From contig VFLF01000170.1 in assembly GCA_009885185.1 (NCBI GenBank), positions 1-15,036 on the forward strand: a DNA stretch of 15,036 nucleotides, given 5' to 3'. Below, in pieces: positions 1 to 7,289 of this stretch. The notes beneath the pieces were generated by a model that saw nothing but the letters and a program-made list of their open reading frames with translations, did no database searches and was not told where the DNA came from. This DNA comes from Nitrosomonadales bacterium (GTDB taxonomy: Bacteria > Pseudomonadota > Gammaproteobacteria > Burkholderiales > SG8-41). Position 1 is the first letter of the stretch; each line of letters begins with the position of its first letter. The position numbers and the translations under genes were made by a program.

Positions 1-374
1 GCGGCCGGGTGTATCGCGGCGACAGAGACGGGTTCGAAGTCCTTCACCGCGTCGAAGGGCAGCTTCTTGTAGATGCTCGGGTTGACCGCGAACGAGCCGG
101 ACGTGTGCAGCAGCGTGTGGCCGTCCGGCGCCGCCCGCGCCACCACCTCGGCGCCGAGTATGCCGTTGGCGCCGGGACGGTTGTCCACCACGAACTGCTG
201 ATTGAACTGCGTGCTGAGTTGCGCCGAGAGGATGCGCGCGGAGGTATCCGGCCCACCCGCGCCAAAGCCAACGATCACGCGCACCGGGCGGGTGGGGTAG
301 TCCTGGGCCTGGGTTTGCGTGGCTATCGATGAGGCGGCAAGCGCCGCCGCCAGAAATACGAAACTATTTTTCAT
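1..374 (-). CDS. Bug/TctC-family tripartite tricarboxylate receptor, 3'-truncated by window edge
   Basis: This is the N-terminal ~124 residues of a periplasmic solute receptor whose end lies outside the window. The protein starts [20 protein letters not shown], a Sec signal peptide ending near TQAQ. The mature part begins [19 protein letters not shown], the standard Bug N-terminus. Further family landmarks are [18 protein letters not shown] and a [15 protein letters not shown] segment. Bug proteins bind small carboxylates, amino acids or related metabolites in the periplasm. An in-frame ATG lies at 380, but the GGAG at 381-384 would abut it, so the ATG at 374, six bases after that site, is the better start. 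The gene lies downstream of the ABC exporter, separated by 178 bp holding an inverted-repeat element. No TctA/TctB membrane genes are visible. The family call is firm; the ligand is unknown. Confidence 0.9.
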   Translation of the reverse strand, partial: MKNSFVFLAAALAASSIATQTQAQDYPTRPVRVIVGFGAGGPDTSARILSAQLSTQFNQQFVVDNRPGANGILGAEVVARAAPDGHTLLHTSGSFAVNPSIYKKLPFDAVKDFEPVSVAAIHPA

Positions 375-415
375 GATCATCTCCGAGGCAAAGTATAGCG
401 CCAACACCCTGAACT

Positions 416-521
416 GTCGTTCCCGCGCAGGCGGGAACCCATAACACAGTGCCACTTGAGACGAAACGACCCCATCCTACCTTCCCAAAAGGAAGGGGAT
501 ACCCGCCTACGCAGGAATGAC
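416..521. repeat. MITE-like inverted-repeat element (~106 bp)
   Basis: The two ends are imperfect inverted copies of about 26 bp. The left end (416-441) begins GTCGTTCCCGCGCAGGCGGG. The right end (495-521), read on the minus strand, begins GTCATTCCTGCGTAGGCGGG. Each end is itself partly palindromic (CCCGC...GCGGG). The centre holds another small hairpin (CTTCC 481-485 with GGAAG 491-495). There is no coding capacity. GTCATTCCCGCGCAGGCGGG-type repeats are scattered between genes in many proteobacteria, so I read this as a dispersed non-autonomous repeat between the ABC exporter and the Bug receptor. It could fold in RNA and lower readthrough, but no T-tract of a classical terminator follows. 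Confidence 0.7.
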
Positions 522-552
522 GGAGTGGCAGGTTACGTTCAACGATAATCGC

Positions 553-2331
553 TTAAGCCGCCGCCTCCGCAATAAACTGCAAGCGCGCCAGATGCGCATA
601 CAGCGGACTGTCGCGCAGCAATTCCTGATGCGTGCCCATCGCATGGATGCGCCCGCCATCCATCACGATAATGCGATCCGCGTGGCGCACTGTCGCCAGC
701 CGGTGCGCGATCACCAGCGTGGTGCGCCCGCGCTCCAGCCGCTCCAGCGCGGCTGCCACCTGACGCTCGCTTTCGGCATCAAGCGAACTGGTGGCCTCAT
801 CTAGCAGCAATATCGGGCGATCCGCCAACAGCGCGCGTGCAATCGAAATGCGCTGCCGTTGCCCGCCCGACAGTTTGACACCACGCTCGCCCAAGTCTGT
901 ATCAAAACGCTGCGGCAGGCGTTCGATAAATTCCAGCGCGTGCGCCGCCGCGCAGGCCTCGCGTATCTCGGCGTCCGTCGCTTCGGGCCGGCCAAAGCGC
1001 ACGTTATCCGAAACGCTGCCGGAAAAAATCACCGGGTCTTGCGGCACGATGGCGATGGCGCGCCGCAACGCCAGCGGATCGCAATGCCTGATGTCGGCAC
1101 CGTCGATCAGGATGCGTCCCGATGTTGTATCGTAAAACCGCAGTATCAACGCAAAGATGGTTGACTTGCCCGCGCCCGACGGCCCCACCAGCGCCACGCG
1201 CTCACCCGGATTGATGTTGAACGACACCGCATTCAATACCGGCGTTTCCGCACGCGCCGGGTAAGTGAAATGCGCCTCGTCGAATCGTATCGCGCCTTTG
1301 ACTTTCGCGGGCAACGTGATCACCGGCATCTGCGCCGACAGCGCGGGTGCGGTATCCAGCAATTCAAACAGCCGCTCGGTCGCGCCCGCCGCGCGCTGTA
1401 TTTCGCCCCACACCTCCGACACGGTGCCAGCGCCGCCCGCCACCACCGCCGCGTAAAACACAAACGCCGACAGTTGCCCGCCGGTGATGCGCCCCTCGAA
1501 CACGTCGTGTCCGCCGACCCACATAATTACGCCCACCGCGCAAAAGCCGATCAGCATCACCAGCGAAATCAGCCACGCTTTCACGCGGATGCGATGCACG
1601 CCGCTGGCGTAAGCGGCCTCGGCGGCGGCATCAAAGCGCGCGCGGGTGTGCGCCTCGTGCCCATACGCCTGCACGGTACGCACCTCGTGCAGCGATTCGT
1701 CGATGTGCGCCGACACATCCGCCACGCGATCCTGATTGTCGCGCGACAAGCGCCGCACATGCCGCCCCACCACCAGTATCGGAATCAACGTCGCAGGCAC
1801 GCCCAGCACAATCAGCGCCGCGAGCTTGGCGCTGGTGGCGAATAACATCACCAGCGCGCCGGTCATCATCAGCAGGTTACGCAAAAACATCGACAGGCCG
1901 AAACCGATCACCTGACGTATCTGCTCGGTGTCGTTGGTCAGCCGCGATGCAATTTCACCGGTGCGAGCGGAATCAAAATACGCCGGCGATAAGGTCAGCA
2001 CATGCGCAAACACCGCGCGCCGCAAGTCGGCAATGATGCGTTCACCCACGCTCATCATCAGAAAAAATCGCGCGTAGGTAGCGCACGCCAGCACCGCCGC
2101 CACGCCCACCACCGCGGCCAGCGCAACATTCAGCAGATGCGGATCGCGCGTGCCGAAACCGGCGTCGATCACGTAACGCAAGCCCTGCCCCAGCGTCAGC
2201 ACGCAACTGGCGGCCACCACCAGCGCGATCAGCGCACCCGTGATGCGCCAGCGATAGGGCAGCAGAAACTTGCCGAGGCGCGTGAGTTGCGCGATGTCGC
2301 CTTTGGGTTGCAACGGCAGATTGCTGTTCAT
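553..2331 (-). CDS. MsbA-like ABC exporter, fused permease and ATPase
   Basis: This is a 592-residue half-transporter expected to work as a homodimer in the inner membrane, exporting a lipid or hydrophobic compound. Residues ~20-320 form the six-helix exporter domain, with hydrophobic stretches near 30-50, 67-93, 143-165, 170-188, 252-275 and 287-305. The ATPase domain follows. Walker A is GPSGAGKST (383-391), the Q-loop glutamine is in VPQDP (429-433), the signature is LSGGQRQR (487-494), Walker B is ILLLDEATSSLD (507-518) and the H-loop histidine is in IAHRLAT (541-547). All catalytic residues are present. Length and sequence resemble the MsbA-related group often annotated only as 'ABC transporter permease/ATP-binding', so I give no gene symbol. 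It starts 9 bp after the LysR stop codon, suggesting shared transcription. No clear Shine-Dalgarno precedes the ATG, which may mean it is translated by coupling. Confidence 0.93.
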   Translation of the reverse strand: MNSNLPLQPKGDIAQLTRLGKFLLPYRWRITGALIALVVAASCVLTLGQGLRYVIDAGFGTRDPHLLNVALAAVVGVAAVLACATYARFFLMMSVGERIIADLRRAVFAHVLTLSPAYFDSARTGEIASRLTNDTEQIRQVIGFGLSMFLRNLLMMTGALVMLFATSAKLAALIVLGVPATLIPILVVGRHVRRLSRDNQDRVADVSAHIDESLHEVRTVQAYGHEAHTRARFDAAAEAAYASGVHRIRVKAWLISLVMLIGFCAVGVIMWVGGHDVFEGRITGGQLSAFVFYAAVVAGGAGTVSEVWGEIQRAAGATERLFELLDTAPALSAQMPVITLPAKVKGAIRFDEAHFTYPARAETPVLNAVSFNINPGERVALVGPSGAGKSTIFALILRFYDTTSGRILIDGADIRHCDPLALRRAIAIVPQDPVIFSGSVSDNVRFGRPEATDAEIREACAAAHALEFIERLPQRFDTDLGERGVKLSGGQRQRISIARALLADRPILLLDEATSSLDAESERQVAAALERLERGRTTLVIAHRLATVRHADRIIVMDGGRIHAMGTHQELLRDSPLYAHLARLQFIAEAAA

Positions 2332-2340
2332 GGCGTAACG

Positions 2341-3249
2341 CTACTTTCGATTTGCAATCGTGGTTTTACTGGTTTGCCGCCTCAGCACATCGATCAATTG
2401 CCGCGCGGAGGGAGAAAGATAGCCATCTTTGCGATACATCACGCCAATGGTACGACGCCAAACGAGTTCCTTTACGGGCAGTACAATCAGCCTGTAACGT
2501 GGAGCCACATCCTCCAGCACCCGTGTGGACATGTAGCCGAGCAGATGGGTGGAAACTATTGTTGCTAGTCTTACATGTATTGAGCGTGTTTCCACCGCAA
2601 CCCGCGGGGCAGACAGCCCGTGCTCCCGAAATGAGCTCAGCAGGAATTGCTGTGGCTTTAGATTAGCCACTGATAAAGTCCATTGCTCCTTCGCAAGGTC
2701 GCCAATCGTCACGCGCTTTAGTTTGGCTAAAGGGTGATTGGGCGATGCACAGACAACCAACTCGTCGCCATAGAGTGGCTCCTGAATAATCCCATCATAT
2801 GCGGTGTTGTAATCATTGAAAATAAAATCAATCTCGCCATTGCGCAAACGTGGCACCATTACATCGTTGTCCTCCACGCTTACACTTATCGTAATTCTTG
2901 GCGCTACTTTGGATAACGTGGCATAGGCAGGCGATAACTCCTGGCAGACGGTTGGGCCCGTGCCTACGCGCAAATGCCCGGAGCGCCCGTGACTCAAATC
3001 GGCGGCTTCGCGTGCAACATCGTCAAGCGTCAATCTGATTCGCTGCACTTGTGCGAGCAACGCCGTTCCTACCGATGTCAATTCGACGCCCTTGGGCGTG
3101 CGTTCAAAGAGCTTGGCCTGCATGGAAGTCTCCAGGCGGCGAAGGCTCTTGCTAACCGCCGTTGGGCTAAGCTCCAGGACTTCCGACGCGCGCCGTACGT
3201 TGCCGTGTTCCGCAACGACCGCAAAATATTCGATATCACGCAGCTCCAT
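2341..3249 (-). CDS. LysR-family transcriptional regulator
   Basis: This is a 302-residue regulator with the usual LysR layout. A winged helix-turn-helix spans residues ~1-60 (MELRDIEYFAVVAEHGNVRR, ASEVLELSPTAVSKSLRRLE). A linker helix follows, then a periplasmic-binding-protein-like effector domain at ~90-295. AAAGG eight bases before the ATG supports the start. The gene is divergent from the Bug receptor at 3363 and sits directly upstream of the ABC exporter at 2331, so it could control either or both. A perfect 16-bp palindrome (3264-3279) lies 14 bases upstream of its start codon and is a plausible binding site for autoregulation. The effector is unknown, though the adjacent receptor suggests an organic acid. 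The DNA is somewhat less GC-rich than the exporter gene next to it. Confidence 0.93.
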   Translation of the reverse strand: MELRDIEYFAVVAEHGNVRRASEVLELSPTAVSKSLRRLETSMQAKLFERTPKGVELTSVGTALLAQVQRIRLTLDDVAREAADLSHGRSGHLRVGTGPTVCQELSPAYATLSKVAPRITISVSVEDNDVMVPRLRNGEIDFIFNDYNTAYDGIIQEPLYGDELVVCASPNHPLAKLKRVTIGDLAKEQWTLSVANLKPQQFLLSSFREHGLSAPRVAVETRSIHVRLATIVSTHLLGYMSTRVLEDVAPRYRLIVLPVKELVWRRTIGVMYRKDGYLSPSARQLIDVLRRQTSKTTIANRK

Positions 3250-3263
3250 CTTGTAAACCTTTA

Positions 3264-3279
3264 TTCATCAGATGATGAA
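3264..3279. promoter_or_regulatory. Perfect palindrome in the LysR/Bug divergent region (candidate operator)
   Basis: TTCATCA and TGATGAA form perfect 7-bp arms around a GA centre. The site lies in the 113-bp region between the divergent LysR gene and Bug receptor gene, close to the LysR start. LysR regulators usually bind dyad-symmetric sites there. It does not match the classical T-N11-A spacing exactly, so its assignment to this regulator is inference. Confidence 0.4.
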
Positions 3280-3362
3280 AGCTGGATGATTGCCGGAGCA
3301 CACGCGCGATGTCAATATCACCCTGTATTGCACTTGGTCGCACAACCGGAAAAGGAGGTTTT

Positions 3363-4343
3363 ATGAGGACTTTGCAGACAGTGATTCCTGGAATTTTCGT
3401 CGGACTCAGTGTGATCTTCATACCTGTGGCGACAGGCGCGGGGCAGAACTACCCGACAAAACCCGTCCGCATCATCACCGGAGGCGCAGGCTCCCTTACT
3501 GACATCGCGACGCGACTGATCGGACAGCAACTTGGCGAACGCTGGGGACGGGCGGTAGTGGTGGATAACCGTAGCGGCGCCGGACTGACCATCGGCACAA
3601 ATCTGGCAGCCAAGGCAGTAGCCGACGGTTACACGCTGCTGTTGACGGACCGGACGGCAATTGCCGTTGCCCCCAATCTGCACAAGAGTCTCGCTTACGA
3701 TCCGGTCAAGGACTTTTCCGCGATCACTTCGGTCGCTCGCACCTCTTTCTTGTTGGTTGCGCATCCATCTTTTCCAGCCGCGAATTTTCGCGAGTTCATC
3801 GACCACGCAAAGCGCAATCCAGGGGCAGTTAATATTGCCATTAGCGGGCCCGGGACTGGCAGCCATATCGCCACTGAACTCCTGAAACATATGGCAGCCA
3901 TCAACCTGATACCGGTTCAATATAAGGGAGGCGGTGCGGCAATAACGGCGATATTGGGCGGCGAAGCCAAGGCAGGATTCAGTACAATACCCGTCGCCTT
4001 TCCGCACGTGCAGTCCGGCAAGGTCAAAGCCTACGCCATCAGCGGCAAATTACGGTTCAAGGGCACACCCGATATTCCGACCGTAGCGGAAGCCGGCGTT
4101 CCAGGCTATGAAGCAGAGTTCTGGATTGGGATGCTTGCGCCAGCACGCACACCGGCGGCAATCGTTGAAAAGGTGAACCGCGAAATCATTGAAATTCTTC
4201 AAACGCCTGCGATCCAATCCGCACTCCTTGCCCAGGGCGCGGATCCCGCACCCAGAACACCCATCGAGTTTTCCGCTTTTATTAAGAGCGAAATCGCAAA
4301 TATGAAGAAACTGATCGAGATAGCCGGCGTGCGCGTAGAGTAG
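3363..4343 (+). CDS. Bug/TctC-family tripartite tricarboxylate receptor
   Basis: This is a 326-residue periplasmic solute receptor. The frame is open from 3309, but the ATG at 3363 is preceded by AGGAGG (3353-3358) and starts a clear signal peptide (MRTLQTVIPGIFVGLSVIFI), so it is the chosen start. The mature protein begins near GQNYPTKPVRIITGGAGSLT. Family landmarks are VVVDNRSGAGLTIGTN, LAYDPVKDFSAIT, IPVQYKGGGAAI, the DIPTVAEAGVPGYEAEFW segment and a C-terminal helical region. Length is normal for the family. It is divergent from the LysR gene and converges on the 346-residue partner of the selenoprotein, with only 26 bp between the stops. No transporter membrane subunits are nearby, so it may use a permease encoded elsewhere or act as a sensor. 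Confidence 0.93.
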   Translation: MRTLQTVIPGIFVGLSVIFIPVATGAGQNYPTKPVRIITGGAGSLTDIATRLIGQQLGERWGRAVVVDNRSGAGLTIGTNLAAKAVADGYTLLLTDRTAIAVAPNLHKSLAYDPVKDFSAITSVARTSFLLVAHPSFPAANFREFIDHAKRNPGAVNIAISGPGTGSHIATELLKHMAAINLIPVQYKGGGAAITAILGGEAKAGFSTIPVAFPHVQSGKVKAYAISGKLRFKGTPDIPTVAEAGVPGYEAEFWIGMLAPARTPAAIVEKVNREIIEILQTPAIQSALLAQGADPAPRTPIEFSAFIKSEIANMKKLIEIAGVRVE

Positions 4344-4369
4344 AAACAGGCAGTCACTGGTATTTGTTT

Positions 4370-5410
4370 TTATTTAATTATTTTTGATACCGATAAACTC
4401 TGTCCACCCGCCGTGGGCAGAAACATCGACTTGCCGCCCGCGCCGCCGCCGACGATCACGATTAAATCCTCCGGTGCGTTCATGATCGGTACCATCGAGT
4501 TGTCATCGCTTTGATCGACGAATTCCGGAAAGCGCGGGCCTTTGGATTTGCCGCGATTTTTCATCAGGCCCCATGGCTGGCGCGCCAACTCAAACAACGC
4601 TTGCTGGATATTGCGCTTGTTCCATCCCGCCGCCGACAAGTGCTGCACGTGCTCCAAGCCTAAAACCAAAACCGGGTGCCCCTGCGAATACAGATTGTTC
4701 ACGCCGAGTGTCGCCATCGACGAGGCAAACGTGCGCATGATTTCCATCGCGTCGGTTTGAATGTTCTCGGTGATGCTGTGCGGCGCTTCGGCGTTGACCA
4801 CCGTCACCACGTTTTGCTCGCGGCGAAAGCCGCGCGTGACATGCAGCGGCCCCCACGGATTCGCTGCTTCGTATTCGGCGATGCAATAGGTGTATTTGCC
4901 CGGATGCCCGGTTTGCGACGCATCTACCCCCGGCCCCGCGCCGCCGATGTTGACCAGCACCAACCGCAGCGCGCGGCCAATGGTGGCGTTCGCGCGCCAG
5001 CCGGGGCCGAACAAACCCGTGCCGCCGTTGATACGCAGTTGCTGCACGATAGGCCCGTTGACGATAATCAGCGGCGCACCGGCGTGCGTGGTGGTTTGCC
5101 GGTGCGCGAGGCCATACGCAGGCTCCGACACCGCGCGCAACGCCGCCACCACCACCGGCAGGTATTCCGGCTTGCAGCCCGCCATCACCGCGTTCACCGC
5201 CACTTGTCGCAAGGTGGCGCGGCCCATTTTCGGTGGCACCACGCTAATGAGTTCATCGGCATCGTGATCCGGCATGCCGTTGAGCATTGCCGCCATGCGC
5301 GCCTCGGTCGGCGGCACGATGGGCAAGCCATCCGTCCAGCCGTGGTCGTAAAAATAATCGTTGATCGCGTCGTAGGAGGCGTCGCTCTCTGTTATTGGCA
5401 AATCGGTCAT
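4370..5410 (-). CDS. Conserved protein of unknown function, partner of the UGSC selenoprotein
   Basis: This is a 346-residue protein with no signal peptide or membrane segment. The frame is open up to 5476, but that extension runs through an intergenic repeat. The start at 5410 (MTDLPITESDASYDAINDYF) gives a sensible N-terminus, although its Shine-Dalgarno is weak. Recognisable blocks are DGLPIVPPTEARMAAML (28-44), PPKMGRATLRQVAVNAVMAG (59-78), APLIIVNGPI (112-121) and a glycine-rich NGGTGLFGPGWRANATIGRA (128-147). Cysteines are at 79 and 176. The C-terminus has VIVGGGAGGKS (318-328), which formally fits Walker A but sits 19 residues from the end with no P-loop fold around it. I recall similar 'GLPIVPPTE' proteins as uncharacterised. 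It lies downstream of the selenoprotein on the same strand, 129 bp away, so a shared pathway is likely. The function is not known to me. Confidence 0.85.
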   Translation of the reverse strand: MTDLPITESDASYDAINDYFYDHGWTDGLPIVPPTEARMAAMLNGMPDHDADELISVVPPKMGRATLRQVAVNAVMAGCKPEYLPVVVAALRAVSEPAYGLAHRQTTTHAGAPLIIVNGPIVQQLRINGGTGLFGPGWRANATIGRALRLVLVNIGGAGPGVDASQTGHPGKYTYCIAEYEAANPWGPLHVTRGFRREQNVVTVVNAEAPHSITENIQTDAMEIMRTFASSMATLGVNNLYSQGHPVLVLGLEHVQHLSAAGWNKRNIQQALFELARQPWGLMKNRGKSKGPRFPEFVDQSDDNSMVPIMNAPEDLIVIVGGGAGGKSMFLPTAGGQSLSVSKIIK

Positions 5411-5439
5411 GGGTTGAATAAAAACTTCAAAAAGCATTA

Positions 5440-5521
5440 GCCACAGATGAACACAGATGAACACAGATGAGGTCAAAACCCAAGGGGATTTTATCTGCGT
5501 AAATCTGTATAAATCCGTGGC
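5440..5521. repeat. Imperfect palindromic intergenic repeat (CCACAGATGAACACAGATGA type)
   Basis: The left arm starts GCCACAGATG at 5440 and continues with ACACAGATGA twice in tandem (5451-5470). The right arm (5491-5521), read on the minus strand, begins GCCACGGATTTATACAGATT and is a diverged inverted copy. The element is about 82 bp, richer in AT than the flanking genes, and fills most of the gap between the selenoprotein gene and its downstream partner. Repeats of this kind are common between genes in various bacteria. Its transcript could fold into a long hairpin and lower expression of the downstream gene. Confidence 0.7.
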
Positions 5522-5539
5522 AAAAAAGAGTTTCGCCCT

Positions 5540-6151
5540 TCATCGCGGCATCACCGCATCGGGCAGCGGAAACGGATGCTCGCTTACCTCGTGCGCCAGC
5601 ACTTCCGCCGAGGTGGTCAGCGCGTGCACGCACTGCGCCGCGATATCGGCGCCGCGTTTTTCGATCAACGCCACGTCGCGGTCGCCCACCGGGTGCGGCA
5701 CCACGACGAACGGCAGCGATGGATGGCCGATGCCTTCGGCCGTTACCTGTGCCAACGGCGCAAATGCGGTGCTCACCACGGTAATGGTGGGGATGCCCAG
5801 CGCTTCGAGTTCGGCCGCGTCACGCGCGGTCCACGGGGTTGACGAGCCTCAGTGGCCGACGCCGTTAATCACCGCGTCGCAGCTTGCCGCCATCTCTTTG
5901 GCAAACGGCGATGGCTTGCCCAGATAATCCTTGCGCCAGATTTTTATCTGAACGCCGTGCTCGCGTTGCAACTTGTCCACGATGCCGCGCAACACGATAT
6001 CAGCGAATTCCTTGTGATTATCCAGCACGCCGATGCGCGCGCCCCGCAAGGTCGGCAAGCGCGTGGCGAGCACGTGCATGTCGGTTTCAATTGCGCCGGT
6101 GGGCACGTAAACGGCCACGCCGCCGATGGTGAGGGTTTGCGAATGCGTCAT
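5540..6151 (-). CDS. UGSC-family selenoprotein, UGA-encoded Sec101 (UGSS variant)
   Basis: This is a 203-residue protein if the in-frame TGA at 5849-5851 is read as selenocysteine (residue 101). Before the TGA are VYVPTGAIETD (15-25), GARIGVLDNHKEFADIVLRG (37-56) and CDAVINGVGH (91-100). After it are GSSTPWTARDAAELEALGIP (102-121) and LPFVVVPHPVGDRD (146-159). Both halves match the layout I know for the UGSC family, whose motif follows a GVG-type strand end and is followed by T and a helix. The frame is unbroken across the TGA, and a SECIS-like hairpin lies at 5813-5832. AAGGGA about seven bases before the ATG at 6151 supports the start. The motif here is U-G-S-S, so the usual second cysteine is serine. 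Other cysteines are C91 and C174. A redox or nucleophilic role for Sec is inferred; the reaction is unknown. The alternatives are a nonsense-mutated Cys homologue or a sequencing error. Confidence 0.85.
5813..5832 (-). promoter_or_regulatory. Bacterial SECIS-like hairpin downstream of the Sec UGA
   Basis: On the mRNA, CCGCG pairs with CGCGG around the loop CGUGA. Flanking GG and CC extend the stem to 7 bp with one bulged A. The loop starts 25 nt after the UGA. Bacterial SECIS elements lie immediately downstream of the UGA inside the coding region, with an apical loop about 16-37 nt away and a G among its first two bases. Here the second loop base is G, followed by U. This would recruit SelB with Sec-tRNA. 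The region is GC-rich, so a hairpin alone could be chance; position, loop and protein family together make the case. Confidence 0.75.
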
Positions 6152-6246
6152 GGGTTGTCCCTTCAAAATGGTATCCTCCGCGACTCGCATCGTAGCCCGC
6201 CGGGCCACCTTGCGCCAGTCTTCACAACCCGAAACAAACGCACACC

Positions 6247-7212
6247 ATGAATTTGATGATACGAACCCTCTGCCTGACCACGCTGCTTGCAACAAGCACC
6301 CTCGCCCACGCGCAAACTTGGCCCGCGCGCACCGTACGCGTGATCGCGCCCTTCGCCGCCGGCGGCACCGCCGATCTGCTGGGCCGCATCACCGCCGGCA
6401 AACTCTCCGAGAGCATGGGCCAAACCTTCGTCGTCGAAAACCGTGCGGGCGCGGGCGGCGTGTTGGGTTCCGAGCTGGTGGCGCGCAGCGCGCCCGATGG
6501 CTATATGCTGCTGGTGTCGGGCGTGGCCTCGCACGCGATCGCGCCTGCCCTGTCGGCAAAATTTCCGTTTGATCCGGTCAAGGATTTCGCCCACATCGCA
6601 CTGTTCGGTGGCCCGCCGTCGGTGCTGGCGATACACCCGTCGCTGCCGGTGAAGGATCTGAGGTCGTTTATCGCCTTCGCGAAATCAAAACCGCGCGAAC
6701 TCACCTACGGCTCGCCGGGCAACGGCACGCAAGGCCATTTGATCGCCGAATTATTCAACCGCACCGCCGGTATCGACATTCAGCACATCCCCTACAAGGG
6801 CGCGAGCGTCGCAGTGGTCGATGTGATGGCCGGACACACGCACGCGATCTCCACCACGCTTACCACCGCCGGCACGCAGATACGCGCCGGACGCCTGCGC
6901 GCGCTCGCCATCAGCTCGGCGGCACGCCTGCCGGATTACGACGTGCCCACCTACCGCGAAGCGGGATTTCCTGAGTTGGTGGCGAGCATCTGGTTTTCGC
7001 TGTCAGGCCCCGCCGCATTACCGCCGGAAATCGTCAACCGCCTGAACACCGAAGTGCGCCGCGCGCTGCAACTGCCCGACGTGCGCGCGCGCCTGCGGCC
7101 CGAAGGCATCGAACCCGGCAACCTTGACCCGAAAGCATTTACCGAATTTGTTGCAGCGGAAGTGAAACGCTGGGCGCCGGTGGTGAAGGCGTCGGGGGCG
7201 CGGGCGGATTGA
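6247..7212 (+). CDS. Bug/TctC-family tripartite tricarboxylate receptor
   Basis: This is a 321-residue periplasmic receptor. MNLMIRTLCLTTLLATSTLA is a Sec signal peptide with a likely cut after AHA. The mature part starts QTWPARTVRVIAPFAAGGTA. Other landmarks are FVVENRAGAGGVLGSELVA, FPFDPVKDFAHIA, IQHIPYKGASVAVVDVMAG and VPTYREAGFPELVASIWF. An alternative start three codons later (6256) is possible, and neither has a strong Shine-Dalgarno. The gene is divergent from the selenoprotein gene with 95 bp between starts, so the two may share a control region. A receptor next to the selenoprotein is consistent with uptake of the compound that the operon acts on, but this is inference. Confidence 0.92.
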   Translation: MNLMIRTLCLTTLLATSTLAHAQTWPARTVRVIAPFAAGGTADLLGRITAGKLSESMGQTFVVENRAGAGGVLGSELVARSAPDGYMLLVSGVASHAIAPALSAKFPFDPVKDFAHIALFGGPPSVLAIHPSLPVKDLRSFIAFAKSKPRELTYGSPGNGTQGHLIAELFNRTAGIDIQHIPYKGASVAVVDVMAGHTHAISTTLTTAGTQIRAGRLRALAISSAARLPDYDVPTYREAGFPELVASIWFSLSGPAALPPEIVNRLNTEVRRALQLPDVRARLRPEGIEPGNLDPKAFTEFVAAEVKRWAPVVKASGARAD

Positions 7213-7289
7213 TTTCTGCGTGCGGTGGGAGGTGTCAGGCGCGAGGCGCCGCAGCAGCCAAGCGAGCAGTATGACCAAATGACCTGCAT

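Noticed and set aside
4427..4450. Walker A-like GGGAGGKS at the C-terminus of the 346-residue protein
   Set aside because: It fits the pattern, but only 18 residues follow and there is no Walker B or P-loop domain. It is probably a glycine-rich turn.
4676..5440. A 254-residue plus-strand frame across the 346-residue gene
   Set aside because: Arg/His-rich composition without motifs, opposite a gene with conserved blocks and an intact frame. It is a shadow frame.
5411..5476. N-terminal extension of the 346-residue protein (start at 5476)
   Set aside because: The extra 22 codons run through the intergenic palindromic repeat and look like translated repeat sequence. The start at 5410 fits better.
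5849..5851. Reading the TGA as an ordinary stop or a pseudogene mutation
   Set aside because: Family-like sequence continues in frame on both sides, the position matches the family Sec site, and a SECIS-like hairpin follows. Not fully excluded without the rest of the genome.
6195..6205. GCCCG-C-CGGGC palindrome between the selenoprotein and Bug genes
   Set aside because: It is short and made of common GC-rich bases, with no convincing promoter elements around it, so I do not call an operator.
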